Counted from the stretch's first letter, positions 7,440-17,691 are shown. The stretch is 64,000 nucleotides of DNA from Microbulbifer agarilyticus S89 (GCF_000220505.1 NZ_AFPJ01000009.1:62001-126000); one strand, 5' to 3'. Numbers and translations: made by a program. The notes: a model not told the origin generated them from the letters alone.

Positions 7440-8843
7440 TTATTCCACTTCCTCGGCAGTCGGTTGCGCGAGTTTCTTTTCCGAATCCAATGCGGGCAGT
7501 TTGTGGCTGTCTTCCGCCTTTTCCCGCAGATCGGCGGCAATCTGCTTGCGCGTCTTGGCGCCCAGTTTGCGCAAGCTATCGATGCGCTTCACCGCATTGC
7601 CACGGCCAGTGGCGAGCCGCTTATAGGTTTCCTGATAGGCCTCATCGGCCTGGCGGATACGGCTACCGAGGTTATCCAACGACTCCAATACCAGGGCAAA
7701 CTGGTCGTGCAGCTTGCCCGCCTCATCGGCAATCTTTTCTGCGTTCTTGTTCTGCTTTTCGTAGCGCCAGATATTCTCCACCGTGCGCAGGGTTGCCATT
7801 AACGTCGTCGGGCTGACCAGTACAATCTGGCGCTCGTAGGCAAAGCGGAACATTTCCGGGTCTGCCTGCATCGCGAGCATGTAGGCCGCCTCAATGGGCA
7901 CAAAAATAAATACGAAATCGAGGGTGCGCACGCCCTCCAGTTGTTCATAGGCCTTTTTGTTCAAGCCGGTAATATGCGCCCGCAGCGAGTTCACATGCTG
8001 CTTGAGCGCCTGGGTGCGCTCTTCGTCGGTCTCGGCCGACGCGTAGCGTTCGTAATCCACCAGTGAGACCTTGGAATCAATGATCAGGTCCTTGTTCTCT
8101 GGCAGGCGTACGATTACGTCCGGCTGGCGACGGCGGCCATCCGCACTAAAGCTGACCTGGGTTTCATACTCGCGGCCTTTTTGCAGCCCCGACTCCTCCA
8201 GCAAGCGCTCGAGTACCACTTCACCCCAGTTCCCCTGGATCTTGCGGTCGCCTTTCAGTGCAGAAGTCAGGTTCAGCGCTTCATCGCTAATACGCTGGGT
8301 CTGCTCGCGCAGCGCCTTGATCTGGCCCAACAGGCTATTGCGCTCTGAATTCTCCCGGTCATACACGTGCTCGACACGCTTGCGAAAATCGCCCAGCTGG
8401 CGCTCCAGCGGATCCAGGCTTTTACGCAGGCTGTCTTCACTGCGGCGCTGGAAGGCCTGCTGTTTTTCCTCGAAAATGCGATTTGCGAGGTTTTCGAACT
8501 GCTGGGTCATGCTCGCCCGAGTCTGCTCCAGCTGCTGTTTTTGCTCTGCGAGAGCCGCCTCGCCCTTCTCCACCAGTACCTGATGTCGCACCAGCTGTTG
8601 CGACTTCTGCGCTAGTTCATCACGCAGCTGCTGTATTTCCCGCTGAAGCTGAGCTTCTCGCTCCTGCAACACCTGCGCTTGGGCCTGCTGGACCTGTAGC
8701 TCGGCTTGCTGGGCGTGATAATGACTGATCAGACGCGATCTGCCGGCCCTGCCCCCCAAGAATACGAGCAGCAGCAACACCAGGATCAGGCCTCCGGCCA
8801 GCAATGACTGCTCGAGGGAAATTTGCAGGGGAAACCAGGTCAT
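7440..8843 (-). CDS. rmuC: DNA recombination protein RmuC
   Basis: RmuC limits recombination at inverted repeats. Its core resembles a restriction endonuclease-like nuclease domain. The protein has an N-terminal membrane anchor (about residues 10-30), a long Gln/Glu-rich coiled coil (about 40-165) and the conserved RmuC core (about 195-400) with GNWGEVVLERLLEESGL, QPDVIVRLPENKDLIIDSKVSL and FVFIFVPIEAAYMLA. Asp and Lys in the DxK-like IIDSK segment fit a PD-(D/E)XK nuclease. I use ATG 8843; a GTG nine bases earlier is possible. It has 467 residues against 475 in E. coli. It is divergent from murI. Confidence 0.94.
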   Translation of the reverse strand: MTWFPLQISLEQSLLAGGLILVLLLLVFLGGRAGRSRLISHYHAQQAELQVQQAQAQVLQEREAQLQREIQQLRDELAQKSQQLVRHQVLVEKGEAALAEQKQQLEQTRASMTQQFENLANRIFEEKQQAFQRRSEDSLRKSLDPLERQLGDFRKRVEHVYDRENSERNSLLGQIKALREQTQRISDEALNLTSALKGDRKIQGNWGEVVLERLLEESGLQKGREYETQVSFSADGRRRQPDVIVRLPENKDLIIDSKVSLVDYERYASAETDEERTQALKQHVNSLRAHITGLNKKAYEQLEGVRTLDFVFIFVPIEAAYMLAMQADPEMFRFAYERQIVLVSPTTLMATLRTVENIWRYEKQNKNAEKIADEAGKLHDQFALVLESLDNLGSRIRQADEAYQETYKRLATGRGNAVKRIDSLRKLGAKTRKQIAADLREKAEDSHKLPALDSEKKLAQPTAEEVE

Positions 8844-8959
8844 AAAAATCACTTAAACTTATTGGGTAGTGTTACCAAATTCGCTATTTATGGCGTCGGC
8901 TGGGGTATCCTTGCCGGCCAGAGGTACTTAGAGCTACTTAACGGGAGACAGGTTGTCGC

Positions 8960-9811
8960 ATGCCAGTAGAGAGCGGCCAACAATCCAGCCGCCATTCTAA
9001 CAAGGCCCCCAGTGCATTGATATTCGATTCCGGGGTCGGCGCTATCAGTATTGCGCGGGAAATCCGCCGGCAAATACCCGGTCTCACCCTGCATTTCGGT
9101 ATTGATAACGGCTTCTACCCCTACGGCAACAAGCCTGAGGACATTCTGGGCCCGCGTATTGTTGAGATCGCGAGCCGGATGCTTGCTGCCTGCGACGCCG
9201 ATTTGCTCGTGGTCGGCTGCAACACCGCCAGCACACTGGCCCTCCCCCCACTGCGACAAGCCCTGCGACAACCTGTGGTCGGCGTAGTGCCAGCCATCAA
9301 ACCCGCTGCCGCCGGCAGCCTGACCGGCACCATCGCCCTGATTGCCACCGAGGGCACGGTCAATCGCCGTTACACGCGCGAGCTGATTGACCAGTTCGCC
9401 AACAGCAGCCGCGTGATTAACGTCCCCGCACCGGAGCTTGTGGCTCTGGCGGAAGCGAAACTGCGCGGCGAAACGATTACTCCGGCAGATTTGGCACCGG
9501 TTATAGAAAGACTGTTTGCCGGCCCCCATGGCGATGCCCTCGACACAGCGGTATTGGCCTGTACGCACTTTCCGCTGCTTCGAGAAGAACTCAACGCAGC
9601 CTCACCGCGGCCTCTCACCTGGTTAGATTCCGGCGATGCCATTGCACGCCGGGTGCGCTGGTGGCTCGATGAACTCAAACTTGCCCTGCCAAACGAACCG
9701 CAGAGCAGCCAGCTGCTCACCAGCAGTGACCATCAAGCTGAGCAGATTCTGCAGGCGTTTAGTGAATTCGCCCCAACGTATCAGCACCAGTCGATTGCGG
9801 TTAGACTGTAG
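8960..9811 (+). CDS. murI: Glutamate racemase MurI
   Basis: MurI interconverts L- and D-glutamate to supply D-Glu for peptidoglycan. Both catalytic cysteines are present, in VGCNTAST (C87) and ACTHFPLL (C201). The N-terminal FDSGVG motif carries the conserved Asp and Ser, and YPYGNK is also present. At 283 residues it has typical length, with a short unaligned N-terminal tail of about 17 residues; I see no good internal start that would shorten it. It stands alone, divergent from rmuC and about 66 bases before the addB-like gene. The call is secure. Confidence 0.95.
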   Translation: MPVESGQQSSRHSNKAPSALIFDSGVGAISIAREIRRQIPGLTLHFGIDNGFYPYGNKPEDILGPRIVEIASRMLAACDADLLVVGCNTASTLALPPLRQALRQPVVGVVPAIKPAAAGSLTGTIALIATEGTVNRRYTRELIDQFANSSRVINVPAPELVALAEAKLRGETITPADLAPVIERLFAGPHGDALDTAVLACTHFPLLREELNAASPRPLTWLDSGDAIARRVRWWLDELKLALPNEPQSSQLLTSSDHQAEQILQAFSEFAPTYQHQSIAVRL

Positions 9812-9877
9812 CGCTGTGAAGCCCCAGCTTCTCGGCTTATAAAACAGCAATAAACATTCTATTCAGCGTCAAACTTT

Positions 9878-12592
9878 ATGCTGCAACCTGCATTTCCTTT
9901 CCGGCAGATCCTCAATGAATTGCCGGAGGGCGGACTCCTGCTCACCCCGACCAATCGACTACGCAATCGCTGTTTGCAAGTCTTCGGCGCATTCCAGCCA
10001 GCGACGACCAAAAACTGGACACCACCGGCGGTGGAATCGCTGCAGGGCTGGCTCGACAAACTCTGGTTTGAACTACAGCAAAAACAATGGCCGCCGGCTT
10101 TGCGCCGGGTGCTTAACCGTGAGCAATGCCAACTCTTATGGCAGGCCTCTATCGATAGCACGCTGGATAAGGGCCTAATTAACACGCAACAGCTGGCAGG
10201 CCACTGTGACGGCGCATTGGCGCAATTGTTTCAGTGGTGTCGAATCGAGCAATTGGAAAACGCACAGGAGGTGTTGCAGCCTCACTTTGAAAATACTGGC
10301 TTACAGGCCAGCGACTATCCGCTATTCGCGCTATTGCCCAGGTTCCAGCAAACGCTTGCGCAACACAACGGGATCACCCGGGACCAGCGCGACCTGCTCA
10401 TTTTGCGCGCTTTTGAAGAGGGGCAGTTGGCGCGTCTCCCGCAGCTCTCCCTGGCGGGCTTTGTGCAATCCTCCCCACTCAATGAAAAGTTGTTTGCCGT
10501 GGCGGCCGAAAACGTTGTGCGGTTCGGCATCCCCGCAGCCACGGCAAGCTCCCTGCAAGTGAGTCGCTGCCATAACCTTGAAGAAGAACTTCAGCAAGCA
10601 GCACGCTGGGCCGCCACCAAGCTGGCGCAGAATCCTGAAGCAAGCATTGGTATCGTCGTCAACAACCTGGGCCAGTGTCGCGCCCAGGTGGAACAGGTGT
10701 TTGCGCGCGTACTGGAACCTCAGTGGTTCTCTCCTACCCAGCCCGCGTACACTCTCCCTTTCAACTTTTCCGCGGGCACGCCGCTGGCAAAGACACCGGT
10801 TGGCTCGGCCTCGCTCGAGCTGCTGGAGATGCTCACGGATTCGTTTGATTACAGCACCCTGCGCAATCTGCTGTTCAGTCCGTTTTGGGGAGATGAAGGA
10901 GCAGCCGAACAGCATTTGCGCAGCGCCCTGATGCGGCGGCTGCAGAAGCTGGAATTGCGTGAGATACCCGGACACCTGTTGCGCACCTGGGCGGAAAAGC
11001 TCGCCGAGGAGCTTGCCCCCGAAAGCGCGCTGCCCGGTCAACTTAACCAACTGGGCGACTGGGCACGGCGCTGGCAACGCGCCCCAGCGGAAGTCTGGGC
11101 GCAGCGCTTTTCAGAGCTACTACTGAGGCTCGGTTGGCCCGGCACACGTAACCCCAACAGCCAGGAATACCAGCAACTGGTACTGTGGGAGCAGGCACTG
11201 GAAGGCTTTGCCAATCTCAGCGAGTTTACTGGCGCACTGCCACTGCGCAAGGCACTGCAGCTGTTGCGACAGATTGCCAGCCGCAGTCCGTTCCAGGCAG
11301 AAACTCGTGACGGGCCACTGCAAATCCTCGGGGTACTGGAAGCCGGCGGCCTGGCGTTCGAGCATATGCGTCTCGTGGGATTCGGTCAGCAGCAGTGGCC
11401 GGCACCGCCATCGCCCAACCCGATGCTCCCCATCCTGTGGCAGAAAGACTGGAAAATGCCACGGGCGAGCGCCGAGCGTGAATTGGAACTTGCTCAACAG
11501 CTTACCCGGGACTTGCTAAACAGTAGCAGTGATGTCGTGGTTAGCTACGCCTTTGAAGAAGATGGTGTAGGCCAATCGCTCAGCGCACTGTTTGACAGCC
11601 CTGCGCCCGCAGGTTGGATGGATAGCGACCCACTCCAGGCTTTTCACGAATCACTGGAGGTCGCGACTGCGCTGGAGAAAACGCCGGACGCAGCACTCCC
11701 GCCGCTCTCTGCCACAGAATGCGCACAGGTCCGTGGTGGCGCCGGGGTGCTGAAGGCGCAGGCCCTGTGCCCACTTAACGCGCAACTCCGCTACCGACTT
11801 GGCGCCGACAGCTTTATGCAGCCGGGTCTCGGTTTGAGCCCCGCCGAACGCGGCAACCTCATTCATGAAATGCTCGCTGCTTTCTGGGAAAACTGTAAAA
11901 CGTCTCGCCAGCTTGTCGAAATGACACCAGAGCAGCGCAAGCTCCAGATCAACACCAGTATTGACGCCGCCATTGGGCGGCTAAAAAGAAAACATCCGGA
12001 GCTGCCGCAGGCATTCTGGTCGCTGGAAAAAAGTCGCCTGGAAGACATTTTCGAACAGTGGCTGCCGCTGGAACTGGCGCGCCCACAATTTGAGGCTACG
12101 CAAATTGAGTCACAAACAACCGTGAATCTCGAGGGGTTGACCCTGACATTGCGTCTGGACCGGCTGGACGACCTCATCACCGCGGATCAGCAAGAACAGC
12201 TGGTAATCGACTACAAAACCGGCCAAACCAGTGTCAGCGACTGGCTGCAGGCGCGGGTGCGTGAGCCTCAATTACCGCTCTACGCCCTGTACCTGCCAAA
12301 CGTAAAAGGCATTGCCTACGGTGAGGTAAAAAATGGTGATTGCAAATATCTTGGTACCGGTGAACTCACCCATTCCATCAAGGGCATAAAAGCGGTTGGT
12401 GACAGCCAGAAGAATCCCGAAGCAGAATTCAGCAACTGGGATCAGCTGACCCAGCACTGGCAACAGGCACTGGCAACACTCGCCACAGAGTACAAAACCG
12501 GGTATGCCGCGCTCCGCTTCGACCGCCCGGCGGACAACGAAAACCAGAAAAATTTGTGGCCGCTGAATCGCTGGCCGGAACGACAGTCATGA
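9878..12592 (+). CDS. AddB-like PD-(D/E)XK nuclease/DNA repair protein
   Basis: A 904-residue protein resembling the B subunit of AddAB-type helicase-nucleases, matching the 'probable DNA repair protein' group of about 900 residues (TIGR03623) as I recall it. The N-terminus begins with LLTPTNRLRNR, typical of the inactivated helicase fold of AddB. The C-terminal nuclease domain has RLDRLDDL and VIDYKTGQTS (about residues 765-785), supplying the Asp and Asp-x-Lys of the PD-(D/E)XK site. Upstream of it is LCPLNAQLRYRLGA, but the four cysteines that hold the Fe-S cluster in Bacillus AddB are not evident. It overlaps the AddA-like gene by four bases. Together they probably process double-strand break ends, by inference from the family. 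Confidence 0.88.
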   Translation: MLQPAFPFRQILNELPEGGLLLTPTNRLRNRCLQVFGAFQPATTKNWTPPAVESLQGWLDKLWFELQQKQWPPALRRVLNREQCQLLWQASIDSTLDKGLINTQQLAGHCDGALAQLFQWCRIEQLENAQEVLQPHFENTGLQASDYPLFALLPRFQQTLAQHNGITRDQRDLLILRAFEEGQLARLPQLSLAGFVQSSPLNEKLFAVAAENVVRFGIPAATASSLQVSRCHNLEEELQQAARWAATKLAQNPEASIGIVVNNLGQCRAQVEQVFARVLEPQWFSPTQPAYTLPFNFSAGTPLAKTPVGSASLELLEMLTDSFDYSTLRNLLFSPFWGDEGAAEQHLRSALMRRLQKLELREIPGHLLRTWAEKLAEELAPESALPGQLNQLGDWARRWQRAPAEVWAQRFSELLLRLGWPGTRNPNSQEYQQLVLWEQALEGFANLSEFTGALPLRKALQLLRQIASRSPFQAETRDGPLQILGVLEAGGLAFEHMRLVGFGQQQWPAPPSPNPMLPILWQKDWKMPRASAERELELAQQLTRDLLNSSSDVVVSYAFEEDGVGQSLSALFDSPAPAGWMDSDPLQAFHESLEVATALEKTPDAALPPLSATECAQVRGGAGVLKAQALCPLNAQLRYRLGADSFMQPGLGLSPAERGNLIHEMLAAFWENCKTSRQLVEMTPEQRKLQINTSIDAAIGRLKRKHPELPQAFWSLEKSRLEDIFEQWLPLELARPQFEATQIESQTTVNLEGLTLTLRLDRLDDLITADQQEQLVIDYKTGQTSVSDWLQARVREPQLPLYALYLPNVKGIAYGEVKNGDCKYLGTGELTHSIKGIKAVGDSQKNPEAEFSNWDQLTQHWQQALATLATEYKTGYAALRFDRPADNENQKNLWPLNRWPERQS

Positions 12593-15500
12593 GCAGTACA
12601 ACACCTGTAGATGCCCAGCAGCGCGCGCAAGCGCTCGATATCACCCAAAGCTATGCGGTCTCTGCCCCCGCCGGCTCCGGCAAAACCGGCTTGCTGACCC
12701 AGCGCCTGCTCAAATTGCTTGCCGCCTGCAAACAGCCGGAAGAAGTACTGGCGATTACCTTTACCCGCAAAGCAGCGGGTGAAATGCGCGAGCGCCTGCT
12801 CGATGCCTTGCTCGACGCACGGGACAATCCGGAGCCAGAAAACCCCCATGCAAGAATTACTTGGCAGCTAGCAAAGAATTTGTTGCTCCACGACCAGACA
12901 CATCAATGGCACCTGCTTGAGAGCCCACAGCGCCTGCGCATCCAGACCATCGATGGACTGTGCCGAAACATCGCCAGCCAATTACCGGTCGACAGCGGCT
13001 TGGGCGCACCGGGCGAACCCCTGGAACAGCCCGCGATCGCCTATGAGAAGGCGATTGCCAATCTCCTCGCGAAACTGGAGCAAGAACCGCTGGATAGGGA
13101 TCTCGGCGAACTGTTGCTGCATCTCGACAACAACCTCCCGGAAGTGACCGGGCTGCTGCAGACCCTGCTGGAAAAGCGGGAACAGTGGCTGGAACCGCTA
13201 CTCGCGGTGCATCAGGAGGAAGCGGAAGACTACTTCACCTTCGTAATAAACGAGTTGATTGAAAGCCAGCTTGCTGCACTAAAAGCGGGCTTGGGGACCT
13301 ACCTCGGCGAGCTGATTGAACTCGCGGACTACGCGGGCACTAATCTCAGCAAAGACAAACCCGAACATCCAATAAGCCAACTGGCGGGTATCGCAGGCGC
13401 ACCGAGCTGTAACGCCGAGGGTCTGCCACAGTGGCTGGCGCTGGCTGAGCTACTTGTCACCGGTACCGGTACCTATCGCAAGTCGGTAAGCAAAACCATC
13501 GGCTTTCCCGCCGCCGATAAAAAGTCCCCAGATGCAGACAAGGCTAAGGAACAAAAGGCCCGAATCAGCGCCCTGCTCGGCTCCCTGTCTGGCGATGAGA
13601 CGCTGCTGCAACTCATCGCCGAGGTACGCACGCTCCCCGGCGGTATGGACGACGGGCAGTGGCAGATTCTGCGCTCTATGGCCCGTATCTTGCCGCTGCT
13701 GGTCGCAGAACTGAAGCTCGTGTTCCAGCAGGTCGGCGGCACCGACTTTACCGAGGTCGCGCAGGCGGCGCTGGCGGCACTGGGCAGCAGTGACGATCCC
13801 AGTGAAGTCGCGCTCAAGCTAGACGTGCAGATTCAGCACATACTGGTGGATGAATTCCAGGACACATCCCAGTTACAACTGGAGTTGCTGCAAAAACTCA
13901 CCGCCGGCTGGGAGCCGCAAGACGGGCGCAGCCTGTTTATCGTGGGTGACGGCATGCAATCCTGCTACGGCTTCCGCAATGCCAACGTGGGCATCTTTCT
14001 GGACGCGCGCAACGAAGGTATTGGTGAGCTGCCGCTGGTACCACTGAATCTACAGGTGAACTTTCGCTCCAGTACCGCTGTGGTGGACTGGGTAAACAGC
14101 ACCTTCGCGCGTGCCTTCCCAAGCAAAGACAATATTAGCCGCGGTGCCGTGCGCTATCTGGAATCCGTGGCATTCAAGCCGCGCTCCTGGGAAGGTGAGC
14201 CCGTCACCTTTTATGGCTGCACTGACGATAACGAACGTTTACTGGAGGCAGAGAAGACTCTGCAGATCGTACAAGATCTGCAGGCGCAATCGCCCTCGGC
14301 AAGCATCGCCATTCTGGTGCGGAACAAAAAACATCTGCAACAGATCTTGCCGGAACTCACCCGTGCCGGTATTCCGTACCAGGCCCAGGATCTCTCGCCC
14401 TTAGCCAGTAAAATGGTCGTGCTGGACTTGCTCAGTCTGACACGCGCCTTGCAAGATCCATCGGACCGCATCAGCTGGTTAGCGGTACTGCGCGCCCCGT
14501 GGTGTGGCCTCACCCTGCCCGACCTGCATGCACTGGCCAACGTCACTGCCGAGACCACTGCCGAGACCAAAAGTCTCGATGACAACGCACCGCCTCGGGA
14601 TCCACGTGATCCGAAAAACGCGCCCCTGCTAAGCGTATTGCTAGACACCCTGCTCAACGGCCAGGCTATCGCGGGGCTGAGCGAGGATGGCGCGCAGCGC
14701 TTGCAACGAGCTTTGCCGGTGATCCTCGAAGCGTGGCAGCAACGCTACCGCAAGCCGCTGCGGGTTTGGATCGAAGGCCTGTGGCTCGCCCTGGGCGGGC
14801 CCGCGAGTGTTGCAGACAAGCAGGAACTGAGTAACGCTGCGGACTTTTTTCAACTACTGGAAAAATACGACCAGGGTGGTCGCATCGGCGACTGGCCCGC
14901 GTTCGAACAAGCCCTGGAAAAGTTGTTCGCACGCCCTGCGCAACAGGCCACCGTGCAGGTGATGACGATCCACAAGTCCAAGGGCCTGGAATTTGACCAT
15001 GTAATCATTCCCGGCCTGGATAAGTCCGGCGGGGCCGGCGGCAGCGACCAGCTGTTGCGCTGGTGCAGTTGGCTAAATGCTGAGGCAGATAACCGTTTTC
15101 TGCTCGCGCCTAAAAGCCCGCGCAGCGGCAAAGACCCGCTCTACGCCTACGTGAAACACGACAACAGCGAACGCGAGCGACTCGAGGGCACACGCCTGCT
15201 GTACGTGGGCTGTACGCGTGCGATCCACAGCTTGTACCTACTGGCCAACGTAAAGTCTTCCGATAAAAAAAATGAGGACTACAAAGCGCCCACCCCCGCA
15301 TCGCTGCTCGCCAGTATCTGGCCCGCGCTTAGCGAACAAGCAGACAGCAATTGGTGTCACTGGCTTGAAAGCCCGGAGCCTGCGGCCGACACCGCGTCTA
15401 CGGATCACAGCTATTTGCTGCAGCTTCCATTGAGTTGGCAGCCCCCTGCGTACCCACATGGAAACCTGCTGGCCAGTTACCGCCTCGCAAGCACACAAGT

Positions 15501-16104
15501 GGCACTCGCTGAGGAGGCGGAGGACCTGACAGCAGCGCGCAACCTGCCCGAACTTGGACAGGTACACCAGCGCTGGTTCCGGCATGCAGGCACCGTGGCT
15601 CACGAAACCCTGGCAACGCTCACCGAAGCACCGCAGCGCTTGCAGCAACCTGCATCCGAATTACTTAGCGAATTACGCCCCCTGTGGCAATTGCGTCTCG
15701 CTCAGGCCGGATTGAGTGGGCGCAGCCTAGAAAGTGCGGCGCAGAAAGTTGAACAGGCAATTACCCGCACACTCGATTGCGCAACCGGGCGCTGGTTGCT
15801 TGATGCAAGCCACCAACAGTCTGCCGCCGAATTGGAAATTCACTCCGGGGGCGGCCAGCTGCGCCGCAACATTATTGATCGCACCTTTGTCGACGCCGAA
15901 GGCAGCCGCTGGATCGTCGATTACAAGACCACGGAACCTGCCGCAGGGGAAGAGCAGTCAGGCTTTATTGCCGCCCAACTTGAGCAGTACCGGAGCCAGC
16001 TGGACCGCTACCGACGCCTGTTTTACCAGCGTGGCGAAACGACTGTCCGCTGCGCGCTGTACTTTCCCTTGCTGCAAACGCTGGCGGAGCTGCCGCCGGA
16101 ATAA
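12589..16104 (+). CDS. AddA-like UvrD/RecB family helicase-nuclease
   Basis: A 1171-residue superfamily 1A helicase with a C-terminal nuclease, the A-type partner of the preceding gene. Motifs in order are Walker A APAGSGKT (26-33), TFTRKAAGEM, Walker B LVDEFQDTSQ (about 419), IVGDGMQSCYGFR, MTIHKSKGLEFD, and motif VI GTRLLYVGCTRA (about 867). A nuclease motif DAEGSRWIVDYKT lies near 1105-1115. ATG 12589 overlaps the upstream stop as ATGA; a GTG at 12556 is less likely. Such proteins unwind and degrade DNA ends for RecA loading. RecB itself would be followed by recD or preceded by recC, and neither is here. Family assignment is strong; exact cellular role is inferred. Confidence 0.92.
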   Translation: MSSTTPVDAQQRAQALDITQSYAVSAPAGSGKTGLLTQRLLKLLAACKQPEEVLAITFTRKAAGEMRERLLDALLDARDNPEPENPHARITWQLAKNLLLHDQTHQWHLLESPQRLRIQTIDGLCRNIASQLPVDSGLGAPGEPLEQPAIAYEKAIANLLAKLEQEPLDRDLGELLLHLDNNLPEVTGLLQTLLEKREQWLEPLLAVHQEEAEDYFTFVINELIESQLAALKAGLGTYLGELIELADYAGTNLSKDKPEHPISQLAGIAGAPSCNAEGLPQWLALAELLVTGTGTYRKSVSKTIGFPAADKKSPDADKAKEQKARISALLGSLSGDETLLQLIAEVRTLPGGMDDGQWQILRSMARILPLLVAELKLVFQQVGGTDFTEVAQAALAALGSSDDPSEVALKLDVQIQHILVDEFQDTSQLQLELLQKLTAGWEPQDGRSLFIVGDGMQSCYGFRNANVGIFLDARNEGIGELPLVPLNLQVNFRSSTAVVDWVNSTFARAFPSKDNISRGAVRYLESVAFKPRSWEGEPVTFYGCTDDNERLLEAEKTLQIVQDLQAQSPSASIAILVRNKKHLQQILPELTRAGIPYQAQDLSPLASKMVVLDLLSLTRALQDPSDRISWLAVLRAPWCGLTLPDLHALANVTAETTAETKSLDDNAPPRDPRDPKNAPLLSVLLDTLLNGQAIAGLSEDGAQRLQRALPVILEAWQQRYRKPLRVWIEGLWLALGGPASVADKQELSNAADFFQLLEKYDQGGRIGDWPAFEQALEKLFARPAQQATVQVMTIHKSKGLEFDHVIIPGLDKSGGAGGSDQLLRWCSWLNAEADNRFLLAPKSPRSGKDPLYAYVKHDNSERERLEGTRLLYVGCTRAIHSLYLLANVKSSDKKNEDYKAPTPASLLASIWPALSEQADSNWCHWLESPEPAADTASTDHSYLLQLPLSWQPPAYPHGNLLASYRLASTQVALAEEAEDLTAARNLPELGQVHQRWFRHAGTVAHETLATLTEAPQRLQQPASELLSELRPLWQLRLAQAGLSGRSLESAAQKVEQAITRTLDCATGRWLLDASHQQSAAELEIHSGGGQLRRNIIDRTFVDAEGSRWIVDYKTTEPAAGEEQSGFIAAQLEQYRSQLDRYRRLFYQRGETTVRCALYFPLLQTLAELPPE

Positions 16105-16421
16105 GACCAGAAAAGCTTGGCCAGGATCTGCGGCTGGACCGAGGGTATAACAATCGCGTCCACCTCAGCCTGCGCGCGCGGATAACGCGCACGCGCTATC
16201 CTAGCCAGGCGCCACCACCAAAAGCCCAGAGCAAACTCATCCCTCGCTACCCGCGCAAAGCTAGACAAATTTTGCGCGGGCAGAGGAATCCCGTGACAGG
16301 TAAAACTGTTTCAAATGAAACCCTAGCCCTACCCCCAGTCACTAGGTAGCATAACTGCCCCGCAGTACTTAGCTGTGGGCAAGGACGCGACCAAATTATC
16401 TAAATAAGTAGTGATTTAACC
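16105..16421. other. Intergenic region between the addA-like gene and DAHP synthase
   Basis: These 317 bases hold no convincing gene. A hairpin with a 10-bp stem and one mismatch (16180-16189 with 16192-16201, loop CA) could end addA-like transcription but lacks a U-tract. The promoter of the DAHP synthase gene must lie here, but no near-consensus box stands out. A GGTAAA-N4-TTTCAA stretch near 16299-16316 only loosely resembles a TYR box and has the wrong spacing. Confidence 0.5.
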
Positions 16422-17495
16422 ATGACCACGCAGCAGTTCGACGACCTTAACGTCGTCTCCCAGGACATCCTGATTACACCGGAAGCGCTGAAATCAGAAC
16501 TGCCCGTTAGTGAGGCAGCTGAAGCTTCTGTGGCCGCCGGCCGTGCCGCCGTGCGCGACATTCTCGACCGCAAAGACCACCGCCTGATGGTTGTGATCGG
16601 CCCCTGTTCCGTTCACGACGTCGATGCGGCCATCGATTATGCCAAGCGCCTGAAGGCGCTGGCCGACAAGGTCTCTGACACCCTGCTGATCGTGATGCGT
16701 GTGTATTTTGAGAAGCCCCGTACCACCGTGGGCTGGAAAGGATTGATTAACGATCCGCACCTGGACGATTCGTTCAAGATTGAAGACGGCCTGCACATTG
16801 GCCGCAAGCTCCTGTTGGATGTTGCGGAGCTGGGCCTGCCAACCTCCACCGAGGCACTGGACCCGATCTCACCGCAGTACCTGCAGGATCTGATTTCCTG
16901 GTCTGCGATTGGTGCCCGCACCACCGAATCCCAGACACACCGCGAAATGGCCAGTGGTCTGTCTTCCGCAGTGGGCTTTAAAAACGGTACCGACGGCAGC
17001 CTGGAAGTGGCTATCAATGCGCTTCAGTCCACCGCCAATCCGCACCGTTTCCTGGGTATCAATAAAGAAGGTCAGGTCGCCATCATCCACACTGCCGGCA
17101 ACAAGTACGGCCACGTGGTGCTCCGCGGTGGCAATGACAAGCCGAACTACGACTCCGTCAGCGTGGCGATGTGTGAGAAAGAACTCGAGGCAGCAGGCCT
17201 GGTGGCCAACATCATGGTGGACTGCAGCCACGCCAACTCCAACAAGAACCACGAATTGCAGCCGCTGGTGGTGGACAACGTGACGCATCAGATTCTGGAT
17301 GGCAACAAGTCCATTATCGGTATCATGGTGGAAAGTAACCTGAAGGCGGGCAACCAGAAGATCAATAAAGATCGCAGCAAGATGGAATACGGTGTCTCCG
17401 TAACCGACAAGTGTATCGACTGGGAAACCACCGAATCCCTGCTGCTCGGTATGGCGGAGCAGCTGCGAAAACCACTTCAGGCCCGCAAAGGCTAA
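16422..17495 (+). CDS. 3-deoxy-7-phosphoheptulonate synthase (class I DAHP synthase)
   Basis: This enzyme condenses phosphoenolpyruvate and erythrose 4-phosphate in the first step of the shikimate pathway for aromatic amino acids. The 357-residue protein is full length and typical of the AroF/AroG/AroH type. It has VIGPCSVHD with the metal-binding Cys, MRVYFEKPRTTVGWKGLINDP, GARTTESQTHREMASGLS, VGFKNGTDG and MVDCSHANSNK with the metal-ligand His. Which aromatic amino acid inhibits it cannot be read safely from the sequence, so I give no symbol. It is a single gene followed by a strong intrinsic terminator. Confidence 0.95.
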   Translation: MTTQQFDDLNVVSQDILITPEALKSELPVSEAAEASVAAGRAAVRDILDRKDHRLMVVIGPCSVHDVDAAIDYAKRLKALADKVSDTLLIVMRVYFEKPRTTVGWKGLINDPHLDDSFKIEDGLHIGRKLLLDVAELGLPTSTEALDPISPQYLQDLISWSAIGARTTESQTHREMASGLSSAVGFKNGTDGSLEVAINALQSTANPHRFLGINKEGQVAIIHTAGNKYGHVVLRGGNDKPNYDSVSVAMCEKELEAAGLVANIMVDCSHANSNKNHELQPLVVDNVTHQILDGNKSIIGIMVESNLKAGNQKINKDRSKMEYGVSVTDKCIDWETTESLLLGMAEQLRKPLQARKG

Positions 17496-17514
17496 ACAGT
17501 TTCACGCTTATTAC

Positions 17515-17540
17515 AGGCCGGCTTTGCCGGCCTTTTTTTT
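17515..17540 (+). terminator. Intrinsic terminator of the DAHP synthase gene
   Basis: A perfect 8-bp GC-rich stem (AGGCCGGC / GCCGGCCT) with a TTT loop is followed by seven further T residues, 20 bases after the stop codon. Confidence 0.92.
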
Positions 17541-17691
17541 AACCGCGCAATAGCGTTTCTCGTTTACCGCCTCCCACCTATCATCCTGCGCGCACATGTG
17601 TCAGTGCGTGCCCGACCATCCGCAGAATCCTATCTACACTACTTGGATAGCAAGCAAACCCACTGCGCGTATTAGGCAACAGGAACCGACA

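Noticed and set aside
16023-16268. Minus-strand frame of 81 codons after the AddA-like gene
   Set aside because: It starts at TTG without a ribosome site, overlaps the nuclease end of the AddA-like gene and resembles nothing I know.
16299-16316. Possible TYR box before the DAHP synthase gene
   Set aside because: GGTAAA-N4-TTTCAA has the wrong spacing and poor half-sites compared with TGTAAA-N6-TTTACA.
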